DNA of 64,000 nucleotides from DATLLN01 sp963809205 (GCA_963809205.1 CAWEIS010000001.1:186001-250000); one strand, 5' to 3'. Counted from the first letter of the stretch, positions 1-8,958 are shown. Translations and numbers: made by a program. Notes: generated from the letters alone by a model not told the origin.

Positions 1-1230
1 GCCCGCGGGACCCGCGGATATCGCGACCTGCTGACCGTGCCGAGCTACGGCTGGCTGCTCGGAGCCGTCTTCCTTTCCCGGCTAGGCAACGCGATGAGCC
101 AGGTCGCCGTCGTCATCTACCTGCTCGAGCGCACCGGCTCGACGGCGATCGCGGGCATGGGCGCAGCCGCGCAGCTGATCCCGGCCGTCGCCACCGGCCC
201 GCTGATCGGCGCCTGGCTCGACCGCGTCGAGGCGCGCCGGCCGCTGATCGTCTGGACGCAGCTCGTCCGCGCCGCGCTACTGGTGGCCGTGGTCGCTGTC
301 GGCGAGCTCGGCGATCCACCCCCGGCCGTCTACATCCTGCTGCTGGCCGGCCTGGGGCTGACCTTCCCGCTGCCCAATCCCGGCTTTCGGGCGCTGGTGC
401 CGGTGATCGTCCCGCGCCGGCTGTGGGATCCGGCGAACGCACTCGACAGCATCTCCTACGACACGGCGTTCGTCATCGGCCCGGCGCTGGCCGCCGCCAT
501 CGTCACCGCCGCCGGCGCGCCGCTCGCGATCGTCGCCCAGGCCGGGCTGACCGTGCTGGCCGCGCTCGCCGCCTGGCGCGTCCGCGAGCCGCGCGGCCGG
601 CCGATCGCCCAGGAGCCGGTGCTGGCCGCCGCTGCGGACGGCCTGCGCGCCGTCACCGGTCACCCGGAGCTGCGCGCCACGATGGCGCTGATGATGGTCT
701 CGGGCGTCGGCTTCGGCGCGCTGACGATCGCCCTGCCGGTCTGGGCGCAGGAGCAGCTCGGCCGCTCGCCGGGCGCCTCGGGCTGGATGTGGGCGGCGCT
801 TTCGGCCGGATCGATCGCCGGCGCGCTGCTGTACGGCGCGCTCCGGCCGAAGGGATCGGACGCGCGGCACGCCGTGGCCTTTGCCGCGCTCGGCGGCCTG
901 CCGCTCCTGATGCTGCCGTTCGCGCCCAACCTGCTGGTCGGGATGGCCTGCATGGGGATCGCCGGCCTGGCCACCGCACCCTTCGTGATCTCGATGTTCG
1001 CGATCCGCCAGCGTGCGCTGCCGCCCGAGCTGCACGGCCGTGCGTTCGCCATCACGGTCAGCATCAACGTCGCCGGCACGCCGATCGGCGCCCTGCTGGC
1101 CGGCTTCCTGATCGGGCCGATCGGCGTCCACAGCGTGCTCTTCCTGGCCGGCGCCGGCCAGCTGGCCGCAGCGCTGGCCGCCGAGATGGTGCTGCGCACG
1201 AGCGACATCCCCGAGCCGGCGACCGCCTAG
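1..1230 (+). CDS. MFS transporter (5' end cut by window edge)
   Basis: Integral membrane permease of the major facilitator superfamily, probably an efflux pump. The frame is open from the first base of the window and an in-frame GTG lies at 37, but the preceding residues (RDLL before TVPSYGWLL) read as normal coding sequence, so I think the true start lies upstream. The protein has about 11-12 hydrophobic segments, an early cytoplasmic loop with the family-like sequence GAWLDRVEARRP after helix 2, and a second half beginning near 650. Members of this DHA1/Bcr-like group export drugs or metabolites; the substrate cannot be told from sequence. It converges on the HD-GYP gene with only 6 nt between stop codons. 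Confidence 0.85.
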   Translation, partial: ARGTRGYRDLLTVPSYGWLLGAVFLSRLGNAMSQVAVVIYLLERTGSTAIAGMGAAAQLIPAVATGPLIGAWLDRVEARRPLIVWTQLVRAALLVAVVAVGELGDPPPAVYILLLAGLGLTFPLPNPGFRALVPVIVPRRLWDPANALDSISYDTAFVIGPALAAAIVTAAGAPLAIVAQAGLTVLAALAAWRVREPRGRPIAQEPVLAAAADGLRAVTGHPELRATMALMMVSGVGFGALTIALPVWAQEQLGRSPGASGWMWAALSAGSIAGALLYGALRPKGSDARHAVAFAALGGLPLLMLPFAPNLLVGMACMGIAGLATAPFVISMFAIRQRALPPELHGRAFAITVSINVAGTPIGALLAGFLIGPIGVHSVLFLAGAGQLAAALAAEMVLRTSDIPEPATA

Positions 1231-1236
1231 AGCGAG

Positions 1237-2400
1237 CTAGCTGGGTCGCTTGGCGATGCGCACGACGCCGCCGCGGGCGACCCGCCCGGAGCCGGTCTCG
1301 CGGACGACCGCCACCAGCGCCCCCGCACAGCTCGGATCGAACTGGCTGCCGGAGCACCGCTCGATCTCGGCCACGGCGCCCTCCACCGACAGCGCCTTGC
1401 GGTAGACGCGGTCCTCGATCATCGCGTGGAACGCGTCGCACACGGCGATCACCCGGGAGCCGAGAGGGATCGCCGGGCCGCCGAGGCCGTCCGGGTAGCC
1501 ACCGCCGTCCCACCGCTCGTGGCTGGAGCGGACGAGTGGCACCAGGTCGGCGAAGTAGGGGACGGGCTCGAGGATGCGCGCACCGATATCCGGGTGCTCC
1601 TGCATGCGCGCCATCTCCTCGGCACTCAGCGGGCCGGGCTTGCGGAGGATCGCCTCGGGGATGCCGATCTTGCCGATGTCGTGCAGCAGCGCACCGAGGC
1701 GGATGATCCGCGCCTCGACGGCTGGGATGCCCAGCCGCTCGCACACGGCACCCGCCAGCTCGGCGATCTGGCTGGCATGGTCGTTGGTGTACGCATCCTT
1801 GGCCTCGAGCGCGGCGGCCAGCGCGCCGAGGGTGGCGAAGTACGCCTCCTCCAGCCGTTCGGACATCCGCGTCCGGGCGATCATCGCGCCCGCCTCGCCG
1901 GCCAGAGCCGAGCACAGGCGGATCTCGCCCGGCTCGAACCGGCGCCGTCGCTCGTCGTAGATCTCGATCAGTCCGAAGGGCTCGCCGTCGACGTCCAGCC
2001 GCAGCATCAGCAGGGAGCGGTAGCCGAGCTCGACCAGCAGCCGCATCTCGGTTGGCTCCGCGTCGCTGGCGGTGCACACGTACGGCGCGCCTGTTTCGAC
2101 GACGCCGGCGGTGCACGGGAAGTCGCTCAACGGATGCTCCTCGGCGGTCCGCTCCCAGCGGTGAGGCGGCCGCGCGTAGCCCGCGCAGTCGCTGACAGTG
2201 CCGCGCTCCATGTCGATCCGCGAGATCAGGCAGGCGCTGGCGTCGATGAACTCGGTCAGCTGCCGGGCCAGGCCCGCGAGCGTGTCGTTCAGGTCGCCGC
2301 CGGTGGCCGCCAGATGCTGGGCGGCCTCAATCACGCGGAGCGCGGGCTCGAGCTGGTCGGCCCGCAGCGGGCGTACGGTTGCGGCGTCGTCTTCGGGCAT
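1237..2400 (-). CDS. GAF-HD-GYP cyclic-di-GMP phosphodiesterase
   Basis: Predicted cytoplasmic sensor-phosphodiesterase of 387 residues. An N-terminal GAF-like domain (about residues 20-170) is followed by an HD-GYP domain (about 180-370) with the metal-binding LLHDIGKIGIPEAIL stretch, EHPDIGARIL, and the GYP signature as WDGGGYPDGLGG. HD-GYP enzymes linearise c-di-GMP. I chose the ATG at 2400 because the frame upstream runs into the lgt promoter and coding sequence; no clear ribosome binding site supports it, so the start is less certain than the product. It is divergent from lgt. A GGDEF-type protein lies 1.1 kb away, so synthesis and breakdown functions are close neighbours. Confidence 0.85.
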   Translation of the reverse strand: MPEDDAATVRPLRADQLEPALRVIEAAQHLAATGGDLNDTLAGLARQLTEFIDASACLISRIDMERGTVSDCAGYARPPHRWERTAEEHPLSDFPCTAGVVETGAPYVCTASDAEPTEMRLLVELGYRSLLMLRLDVDGEPFGLIEIYDERRRRFEPGEIRLCSALAGEAGAMIARTRMSERLEEAYFATLGALAAALEAKDAYTNDHASQIAELAGAVCERLGIPAVEARIIRLGALLHDIGKIGIPEAILRKPGPLSAEEMARMQEHPDIGARILEPVPYFADLVPLVRSSHERWDGGGYPDGLGGPAIPLGSRVIAVCDAFHAMIEDRVYRKALSVEGAVAEIERCSGSQFDPSCAGALVAVVRETGSGRVARGGVVRIAKRPS

Positions 2401-2556
2401 GGCGTTGTCGGCTGCGGCGCGGATGGGGAGCTCCTGCGTCTGTGATATCGGGAACCGGGAACACTGATTCTTCCCACGGCCGGGTATCCCTCTTTTGGGG
2501 GATGCCGGGGGCGTTGCTGCGAGCGCCAACCCGCATCCCTCCGCCGCCCGGAGCGG

Positions 2557-2562
2557 TACCCT
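2557..2562 (+). promoter_or_regulatory. -10 element of lgt (leaderless type)
   Basis: TACCCT sits 10 nt before the lgt ATG with no ribosome binding site between. The same GGTAC..T arrangement occurs before hisC and ilvA. Position and lack of a leader suggest transcription starts at or next to the start codon. Confidence 0.4.
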
Positions 2563-2572
2563 CCGACCCGAC

Positions 2573-3496
2573 ATGCTGTTCGAGATCCCCAGCCCGGGCG
2601 ACCCGTTCCTGGTCGACGCCGGGCCGTTCCATGTCCGGTGGTACGGACTGCTGCTCGCCCTCGGCGTCCTGATCGCCGGCTGGATCGCCCGCCGCGAGTT
2701 CCGCCGCCGCAAGCTCGATCCCGAGCTGGTTTACTCGATCGCCGTCTGGGCGGTCCCGCTCGGCCTGGTCGGCGCGCGCCTGTACCACGTGATCACCGAC
2801 TGGGACGTGTTCAGCAACGACCTGCCGCAGGTGCCCGCGATCTGGAACGGCGGCCTGTCCATCTTCGGCGCGGTGCTGGGCGGCATGCTCGGCGTGTGGA
2901 TCGGCTGCCGGCGCACCAAGGTGCCGTTCTGGGTGGTCGCCGACTGTGTCGCGCCGGGCCTGATCCTCGCCCAGGCGCTGGGCCGCTGGGGCAACTACTT
3001 CAACCAGGAGCTGTACGGCAAGCCCAGCGACCTGCCGTGGGCGGTCAAGATCGACAACCCGCAGGCTCCGTACCCGCCGGGGACGACCTTCCACCCGACC
3101 TTCCTGTACGAGTCGCTCTGGGACCTGGTCGTGTTCGGCATCCTGATCTGGTTCATCCGCCGGTACTTCAACCGCGTCCCCGCGGGCACGGTGTTCGCGC
3201 TCTACGTCTTCCTGTACGGCCTGGGTCGGACGCCGATCGAGACGCTGCGGATCGACACGGCCGACATCTTCCTCGGGCAGCGGGTCAACGTCTGGGTGGC
3301 GGGCGTCATCTGCCTGATCGGGCTGATCGCGTTCGTGATCCTCTTCCGCCGGCGCACCGCAACGCCGGCCCGGCCGGTGGCGCCTCAGTCGACCCCGGCG
3401 GCCGCCGCCGCAGCCACCGGCCACGTGCCGACCGAGCGGCCGACGGCCGCCATCGAGGCCCGCCGCAAGTCGCAGCGCCGCCGCCGCGAACGCTAG
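2573..3496 (+). CDS. lgt: Prolipoprotein diacylglyceryl transferase
   Basis: Inner-membrane enzyme of 307 residues that transfers a diacylglyceryl group from phosphatidylglycerol to the lipobox cysteine of prolipoproteins. The protein has about seven membrane segments and the family signature GRWGNYFNQELYG near residue 140, plus the N-terminal HVRWYGLLLALG stretch. The C-terminal tail of about 40 residues is basic and low complexity, ending RRKSQRRRRER. The start at 2573 gives the normal N terminus (MLFEIPSPG); an in-frame upstream ATG lies before the probable -10 element. Its TAG stop shares the palindrome CTAG with the stop of the convergent GGDEF gene. Confidence 0.96.
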   Translation: MLFEIPSPGDPFLVDAGPFHVRWYGLLLALGVLIAGWIARREFRRRKLDPELVYSIAVWAVPLGLVGARLYHVITDWDVFSNDLPQVPAIWNGGLSIFGAVLGGMLGVWIGCRRTKVPFWVVADCVAPGLILAQALGRWGNYFNQELYGKPSDLPWAVKIDNPQAPYPPGTTFHPTFLYESLWDLVVFGILIWFIRRYFNRVPAGTVFALYVFLYGLGRTPIETLRIDTADIFLGQRVNVWVAGVICLIGLIAFVILFRRRTATPARPVAPQSTPAAAAAATGHVPTERPTAAIEARRKSQRRRRER

Positions 3497-4801
3497 GCCG
3501 CGTCTGCTGCCAGCAGCCGCTCGAGGGCGCGCAGGCAGTCGGCATCAATCTCGTCGCCGGCCTCGAACAGCCCTGCCAGCGCCCGGCCTGCGCCGGCCTG
3601 CGAGGTGTGCCCACCGGCCCGCACGAACGCGTCGGCCGTGTGCAGGATCCGCGTCTCCAGCGGCCGCTCGTCCGGCGTCCGCGAACGGGCGAGGATCCAT
3701 TCGGCGGACTCGCCGTCCAGTGCTCCGGCGGCGACCCGGGCCTGCACCCCGGCGCCGTCCGCCGTGCCATACACGTAGGCGGCGAGGCGCAGCCGCTCGA
3801 TGCGATCGGCGTCGAGGCCCAGCTCGCCGGCCAGCAGGCCGGCGTACTCGCTGGTCGCGCGGGCATCGGCGCTGACCGCGCGCGGCGCGCAGGGCTCCGG
3901 GGTGTCCGGCTGCGGGCTGTGGTGGCCGTCCGGCTCGTGGGCGCTGATGCGGCCGCCGCCGGCGGTGCGCGCGTCGAGCAGCGCGGCCCGGGCCAGCTGG
4001 ACGAGCTCGTCCTGGCTGCCGGCATTCTGGGGGAAGGAGGCGACGCCGCCGGACACGCTCATCGTCGTGCCGGACGCGGCCTGCGCGGCGAACGTCGCCG
4101 CCAGCCGGCTGACCAGCGTCGTCGCGGACTCGGCGCTCATTCCGGGCAGCACCAGCGCGAACGAGTCGCCGCCGATACGGCAGACGCAGTCGTACGAGCG
4201 CACGCCTCGGGAGAAGCATTCGGCAGCCAGCCGCAGCACCCGGTCGCCCTCGGCGTGGCTCTGCACGTTGTGCCGCGCCAGCCCGTCGATGTCGACCACC
4301 GACACGGCGAGGCTGGCGCCCGTCCGCTTCGCGCGCGCCAGCTCGCGGGCGAGCACGCCCGCGAACCCGTGGCGGTTGGGCAGGCCGGTGAGCGCGTCCA
4401 GCGTGCCCGCGGCCGCGGCCCCCTGCGAGTCCCAGAGCCGCGCCGCCTGCACGGCCTGTGCCGCGACCGCGGCGATCAGGCGACCTCGCTCGACGGCGTC
4501 CTCGTCGCCCGCGGCGTCGACCACCAGGCATCCCAGGACGCGTCTCGCGCTGACCATCGGGATCACGGTGCGTCCGTCGTCGGACGGCCACATCGGCATC
4601 GGCCAGCGGCAGCGACGGCGGGCCGTCGCCGTGCGCCAGCTCCAGCGCCGAGCCGTCGTCGGACAGCACGTAGGCGGCGGCGCCATCCGCGCCGAAGGCG
4701 CCCGCGGCGGCGGCGCTCGCCGCGGCCAGCACCGCCCGCAGCTCGAGCCCCGAGCGCAGCGCCTCGGCCAGCTCCGCCAGATCTCGGTCGGGCCCGGTCA
4801 T
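3493..4801 (-). CDS. GAF-GGDEF protein with degenerate C-terminal domain; 1-nt frameshift
   Basis: Third gene of a signalling operon. Its ATG overlaps the kinase stop (ATGA at 4798-4801). Translation gives a helical N terminus (MTGPDRDLAELAEAL), a GAF domain, a GGDEF domain (LDALTGLPNRHGF, VVDIDGLARHN, RIGGDSFALVLPG) and a C-terminal alpha-helical region resembling a degenerate HD domain (RLAAYVYGTADG). The frame changes near 4582-4583, inside the GAF domain, where one extra C separates DADVAV from DDGRTVIP; removing it gives an unbroken 435-residue protein. The catalytic signature is GGDSF rather than GGDEF/GGEEF, so the catalytic glutamate is missing and cyclase activity is doubtful. The frameshift may be a sequencing error or a real mutation. 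Confidence 0.75.
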
Positions 4802-6078
4802 CGGTCGCCCCGCATCCGGCCGGGGCCGATCAGCACCCGCACCGTGGTGCCATCGCCGGGGACGGCGTCGACGTCCAGCCGCCCGCCGAGGATCGCGGCC
4901 CGCTCGTGCATCGAGGCCATGCCGTGGTGGGGCAGTCCGTCGTCCGGCTCCCGGATCACGCCGCTGCCGTCGTCGGCGATCGTCGCCTCGAGGCCGTCCT
5001 CGGCCGATCCGGCGATGGACACGCGGATCGTGCTGCAGCCGGCGTGCTTGAGGGCGTTCTGCATGGCCTCGCGGACGATCTGGAACAGATGCACCTGATC
5101 CTCCTCGCCGAGCAGTTCGACGCCGGGCACATCCATCTCGACGGCGATCCCGTGCGCCGACGCGAACCCGTCGGCCAGCGCGCCCAGCGCCGTGTCGAAG
5201 CCCTGGTCGCGGAGCGTCCACGGTTCGAGCACGAACGAGAGCTCGCGCACGGAGCGGATGACGTCGCGCTGGCGGCTGCGGGCCGTCGCCAGCACGCGGA
5301 TGGCGTCGTCGGGTTGCCCGTCGGCGATCGCCTCCTCGACGGCGTCCAGCATCATGCCCACCCCGGACAGTGTCTGCACCGGCCCGTCGTGGAGGAACGC
5401 CGACAGGCGCCGCCGTTCCTCCTGCTCGGCGTTGATCACCCGGCGGGAGAGCTCGGCGCGCTCGGCCTCACGCATGCGGGCCTGCGACAACAGCGCGTCG
5501 ACCCGGTCGAACAGCGCCGCGTTGGCGGCGGCCTGTCCGGCGAAGTCTGCGAACAGCACGGCCCGGGACACGTCTGCGGCATCGAACCCGCGTCCCGAGC
5601 CCAGGTCGAGCAGCACCAGCACGGCGTGGAGGCGGCCGGCCACGGACAGCGGCGCCGCCAGCACGGCGGCCGGGCGGAGGTGGCAGAGCAGCCCGTCCGC
5701 CTCGCTCCCGGCGACCTGCGCCGAGGCCGGTGCCAGGTCGCGGGCGGCGATGGCTATCGGTGAGCCAGGCGCGCCGGCCTCGATCGTGACATCCGCCAGC
5801 GGGCCGAGCGCGACACCCGCGGCAGCAACCGGCCGCAGCGTGTCATCGCCCAGCGACGGCGCCACCATCACGGTGGCGTCGGGTGCGAACATCGCTTGCG
5901 CCTGCTGCGTCGCCCGTTCCAGCACGCCGCGGCCGTCGAGGCCCGACGCGACGGCCCGGAGGCTCCCAACGAGGGCCTCCAGGAAGCGGTCCTGCGCCAC
6001 CAGCCGGCGGCGCAGGTCGACCTCTCCGGCCGATCCGCTAGTCGATGATGCTGGTTCTGAGGGCGATGGCGACGGCAT
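4798..6078 (-). CDS. GAF sensor histidine kinase (NarX/DesK type)
   Basis: Predicted soluble kinase of 426 residues: a short Ser/Pro-rich N terminus, a GAF domain (about 25-200), a coiled linker, a HisKA_3 dimerisation segment with the phospho-accepting His in EERRRLSAFLHDGPVQ, and a HATPase domain with the N box REAMQNALKHAG and the G box ADDGSGV. No membrane segment is seen, so it should sense an internal signal. The ATG at 6078 overlaps the response regulator gene by 41 nt and its stop overlaps the GGDEF gene, so all three are probably translated from one mRNA. The regulator upstream is the obvious phosphorylation partner. Confidence 0.9.
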   Translation of the reverse strand: MPSPSPSEPASSTSGSAGEVDLRRRLVAQDRFLEALVGSLRAVASGLDGRGVLERATQQAQAMFAPDATVMVAPSLGDDTLRPVAAAGVALGPLADVTIEAGAPGSPIAIAARDLAPASAQVAGSEADGLLCHLRPAAVLAAPLSVAGRLHAVLVLLDLGSGRGFDAADVSRAVLFADFAGQAAANAALFDRVDALLSQARMREAERAELSRRVINAEQEERRRLSAFLHDGPVQTLSGVGMMLDAVEEAIADGQPDDAIRVLATARSRQRDVIRSVRELSFVLEPWTLRDQGFDTALGALADGFASAHGIAVEMDVPGVELLGEEDQVHLFQIVREAMQNALKHAGCSTIRVSIAGSAEDGLEATIADDGSGVIREPDDGLPHHGMASMHERAAILGGRLDVDAVPGDGTTVRVLIGPGRMRGDR

Positions 6079-6658
6079 GCGTGCGGGTGTCCGCCTCGAG
6101 TTTCGAGAGGATGTGGCGCACGTGGCTCTTGACCGTCTCCTGGCTGATGTACAGCTTGCCTGCGACGTCCGCGTTCGACATCCCGTCGGCGAGCAGCTGG
6201 AGGATCTCCCGCTCGCGCGCCGTCAGCATGTTCTCCCGCTCCTTGCTCAGCAGGGCGGGCATCAGCGCGGGATCGACATACCCGTCACCGTCGGCCACCT
6301 TCTGGATCGCCCGCACCAGCGTCTGGTGAGGGGCCTCCTTCAGAATGTAGCCCTTGGCGCCGGCCTCGAGGCCGCGCGTCAGCAGGCTCCGCTCGGCGAA
6401 GGCCGTGAACATCAGCACCGACGTCTCCGGCACCTCGGACGCGATCGCCTTTGCGGCGGCGAGCCCATCCATGACCGGCATTCGGACGTCGAGGATGACG
6501 ACGTTCGGACGCCGGCGCTTGGCCAACGTGACTGCAGCATTGCCGTCGGCTGCCTCGCCAACGACCCTGATGTTCTCGGACCGCGACAGCGAGAGCCGCA
6601 GGCCTTCGCGCACCACCTCGTGGTCGTCGCAGATGAGACAGGTGATCGGTTCGCTCAC
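6038..6658 (-). CDS. NarL/FixJ-family response regulator
   Basis: DNA-binding response regulator of 206 residues. The receiver domain carries the acidic pair (CLICDDHE), the phospho-acceptor Asp in NVVILDVRMPVMDG, the Thr/Ser position in SVLMFTAF and the Lys in GYILKEA. A LuxR-type helix-turn-helix follows (LTAREREILQLLADGMSNADVAGKLYISQETVKSH, shown in parts: LTAREREILQLL and ISQETVKSHVRHIL). The GTG at 6658 is preceded by GAGTGGAG at a workable distance and gives the usual start just before the first beta strand. It is the first gene of the operon with the GAF kinase and the GGDEF protein. Confidence 0.93.
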   Translation of the reverse strand: MSEPITCLICDDHEVVREGLRLSLSRSENIRVVGEAADGNAAVTLAKRRRPNVVILDVRMPVMDGLAAAKAIASEVPETSVLMFTAFAERSLLTRGLEAGAKGYILKEAPHQTLVRAIQKVADGDGYVDPALMPALLSKERENMLTAREREILQLLADGMSNADVAGKLYISQETVKSHVRHILSKLEADTRTHAVAIALRTSIID

Positions 6659-6864
6659 ACGTACTCCACTCGTCGCAGCTTTATGCCACCGTAGGGGGAT
6701 ATCGGCAGCAGGACGCCCATCCGTTAGCCCCAACCGTTCGCACCGCCGCGACGGGTTACCGGGTTCGCTGGTGGTTGCCCGTTTCCTGCCCCATCCGGCC
6801 CGCGCCGAACCCGCTGATAGACTGAGGTTCGCTTGAGCGACGAGCTTCCGAGTACCAGTCTGAC

Positions 6865-8196
6865 ATGACGACCGCACTCGAGCTGCTAGCGGTCGTGTTG
6901 ATCGTCCTGGGCAACGCGTTCTTCGTGTCCGCGGAGTACGGGCTGGTCACGGCGCGCAGGACGCGCATGCAGGAACTGGCGGAGGACGGCAGCAAGTCCG
7001 CCCGCCGGGTGATCGGCCTGCAGGCGAACCCGGCGCGGTTCATCTCCGCCATCCAGCTCGGCATCACCCTGTCCAGCCTTGCGCTGGGCGCCATCGGCGA
7101 GCCGGTCATCTCCAGCCTGCTCGAGTCCCCGCTCGACCTTCTGCCGGAGAGCTGGCACCAGGGCGTCTCGCTGACCATCTCGGCGATCCTCGCGTTCACG
7201 ATCCTGTCCTTCTTCCACGTGGTGGTGGGCGAGATCGTGCCGAAGTCGTTCACCCTGGTACACGCCGAGCGCGTCGCACTGGCCGTGGCGCTGCCGATCG
7301 ACGTGTTCTATGCGGTGTTCAAGCCGTTCATCTGGGTGCTGGTCAAGGCCAGCGAGGTCGCCCTGCGGTGGCTCGGCCTCCCGCCGGGGGCCCGCGGCCG
7401 GAGCGCGCACTCGGAGGAGGAGCTGAAGATGCTCGTCCGCGCCAGCCGAGAGGAGGGGGTGCTCGAGGACGAGGAGCAGGAGATGCTCCACAACGTCTTC
7501 GAGTTCGCCGACAAGGACGCCGCGGACGTGATGGTGCCGCGCCCCGACGTGGTCGCGCTGGACGTCGGCATGCCGGTGCCCGAGATGCTCCAGACGATGC
7601 TGGACAACCCCTACACCCGCTATCCCGTGTTCGAGGACGACCTGGACGACGTGCTCGGCATCCTCCACGTGCGCGACCTGTTCGCAGCGCTGCACGACAA
7701 CGGCATCGACCGAACGGACGTCCGCGGGCTGATCCGGCCGGCGATCGTCGCCCCGGAGACGAAGCGCCTGGACGAGCTGCTGGCGGAGTTCCGGTCGACC
7801 TCCAACCACATGGCGATCGTGGTCGACGAGTACGGCTCGGTGGCCGGCCTGGTCACCCTGGAGGACGTGCTGGAGGAGATCGTGGGCGAGATCGGCGACG
7901 AGTTCGACCGGCCCGAGTCCGGCGTCCTGCGGATCGGCAAGGGCCGCGTGCGGATCGGCGGCTCGTTCCCGATCGACGAGTTCAACGACCGCTTCGGCAC
8001 CACGATGTCCGGCGACGACTACCACAGCATCGGCGGCTTCGTCTTCGGCGAGCTTGGCCGCGCGCCGCGGGTCGGCGACTCGGTGACCGGGCGCGGCGCC
8101 CGGTTCGAGGTCAGCGCCGTCGACGGCAAGCGGATCACCCAGGTCGACGTGACGCTGCTGCCGGTCGAGCAGGAGTCGCAGCAGCAGGCTGACTAG
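6865..8196 (+). CDS. CNNM/CBS/CorC-domain membrane protein (hemolysin C family)
   Basis: Inner-membrane protein of 443 residues. It has the DUF21/CNNM domain with three to four membrane helices (about 1-180, including NAFFVSAEYGLVTARRTRM), a pair of CBS domains (about 205-330, VPRPDVVALD and IVVDEYGSVAGLVTLEDVLEEIVGEI) and a C-terminal CorC/HlyC domain (about 345-430). Members are linked to magnesium and cobalt transport or efflux; the hemolysin name is historical. The ATG at 6865 gives the standard N terminus. Its TAG and the stop of the convergent pterin dehydratase share the palindrome CTAG at 8193-8196. Confidence 0.93.
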   Translation: MTTALELLAVVLIVLGNAFFVSAEYGLVTARRTRMQELAEDGSKSARRVIGLQANPARFISAIQLGITLSSLALGAIGEPVISSLLESPLDLLPESWHQGVSLTISAILAFTILSFFHVVVGEIVPKSFTLVHAERVALAVALPIDVFYAVFKPFIWVLVKASEVALRWLGLPPGARGRSAHSEEELKMLVRASREEGVLEDEEQEMLHNVFEFADKDAADVMVPRPDVVALDVGMPVPEMLQTMLDNPYTRYPVFEDDLDDVLGILHVRDLFAALHDNGIDRTDVRGLIRPAIVAPETKRLDELLAEFRSTSNHMAIVVDEYGSVAGLVTLEDVLEEIVGEIGDEFDRPESGVLRIGKGRVRIGGSFPIDEFNDRFGTTMSGDDYHSIGGFVFGELGRAPRVGDSVTGRGARFEVSAVDGKRITQVDVTLLPVEQESQQQAD

Positions 8197-8441
8197 AGCA
8201 GGCCGTCGCTGCGGCGAGCCATCGCCGAGTCGCGGTCGGTGATCCCGCCCTCGCTGTGCGTGACCCAGGTCAGCTCCACCAGTCCCCAGGTGACGAAGAT
8301 GTCCGGGTGGTGGTCCTCGGCCTCGGCCAGGTCGGCGACGCGGCTCGCGAACGCCCATGCCTGCGTGAAATCGGGGAACTCGTAACGGCGCCGCAGCGCC
8401 CCCTCGCGGTTCTCCCAGCCCTCGGGGACATCGATGCTCAT
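8193..8441 (-). CDS. 4a-hydroxytetrahydrobiopterin dehydratase (PCD/DCoH family)
   Basis: Small enzyme of 82 residues that dehydrates 4a-hydroxytetrahydropterins, or a related pterin fold protein. The family signature is complete: EDHHPDIFVTWGLVELTW, then H-S-EGGITDRD with the final Asp. The ATG at 8441 is preceded by TACACT and 6 nt on the minus strand, a leaderless arrangement, and the encoded N terminus (MSIDVPEGWENREGALRR) is typical. No pterin-dependent hydroxylase is visible in the window, as is common for bacterial PCDs. It is divergent from the Lrp-type regulator over 28 nt. Confidence 0.92.
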   Translation of the reverse strand: MSIDVPEGWENREGALRRRYEFPDFTQAWAFASRVADLAEAEDHHPDIFVTWGLVELTWVTHSEGGITDRDSAMARRSDGLL

Positions 8442-8447
8442 GGGCGG

Positions 8448-8457
8448 AGTGTAAGGT
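8448..8457. promoter_or_regulatory. Overlapping divergent -10 elements
   Basis: The 28-nt spacer between the PCD and AsnC/Lrp genes holds a minus-strand TACACT (8453-8448), 6 nt from the PCD ATG, and a plus-strand TAAGGT (8452-8457), 12 nt from the regulator ATG. The two hexamers overlap by two bases, so the two promoters should compete and the regulator could act on both. Confidence 0.4.
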
Positions 8458-8469
8458 TTTGGCTCCGGC

Positions 8470-8958
8470 ATGCCCAAGGAGCTCAACGCAACCGATCTGC
8501 GGATCATCGAGCTGCTCCAGAACGAGGGGCGTGCGACCTACGCGCAGATCGCTGCCGACGTGGGCCTGTCGCCGGCCGCCGTCCACGAGCGCGTGAAGAA
8601 GCTCGAGGCGCGCGAGGTGATCACCGGCTACCACGCGCGCGTCTCGCCGGAGGCGATGTGTGCCGGAGTCACCGCCTTCATCTTCGTGTCGCAGGCGGCC
8701 GGCCCGCGCGGTGAGCTGGAGGAGCTGTTTGCCAGCATGCCGTGGATCGAGGAGTGCCACCACATCGCCGGCGAGGAGAGCCTGTTGCTCAAGGTGCGGG
8801 CCGAGTCCACCCGGGCGCTGGAGTCGATCATCTGGGACATCCGGGCGCTCGACTCGGTCGAACGGACGAAGACCGTGATCGCGCTGGCCACGGAGTTCGA
8901 GGGCCGGCCGATCGTGCCCGTCACGCCGGCAGAGGGCGTCGACGCGGCCGCATCGTGA
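8470..8958 (+). CDS. AsnC/Lrp-family transcriptional regulator
   Basis: DNA-binding regulator of 162 residues. The N-terminal helix-turn-helix is clear (LNATDLRIIELLQNEGRATY, then VGLSPAAVHERVKKLEAREVITGYHARV), followed by the effector-binding RAM domain (about 65-150, with VTAFIFVSQ and ECHHIAGEESLLLKVRAE). Such proteins sense amino acids or related small molecules as multimers. The stop overlaps the start of the cupin-cyclase gene by 4 nt (GTGA), so the two are translationally coupled. The overlapping promoter arrangement with the divergent PCD gene suggests it may regulate itself and its neighbour. Confidence 0.93.
   Translation: MPKELNATDLRIIELLQNEGRATYAQIAADVGLSPAAVHERVKKLEAREVITGYHARVSPEAMCAGVTAFIFVSQAAGPRGELEELFASMPWIEECHHIAGEESLLLKVRAESTRALESIIWDIRALDSVERTKTVIALATEFEGRPIVPVTPAEGVDAAAS

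Noticed and set aside
2401..2572. Extended N terminus of the HD-GYP protein
   Set aside because: The upstream frame crosses the lgt promoter and start and encodes a Pro/Arg-rich stretch unlike a sensor domain.
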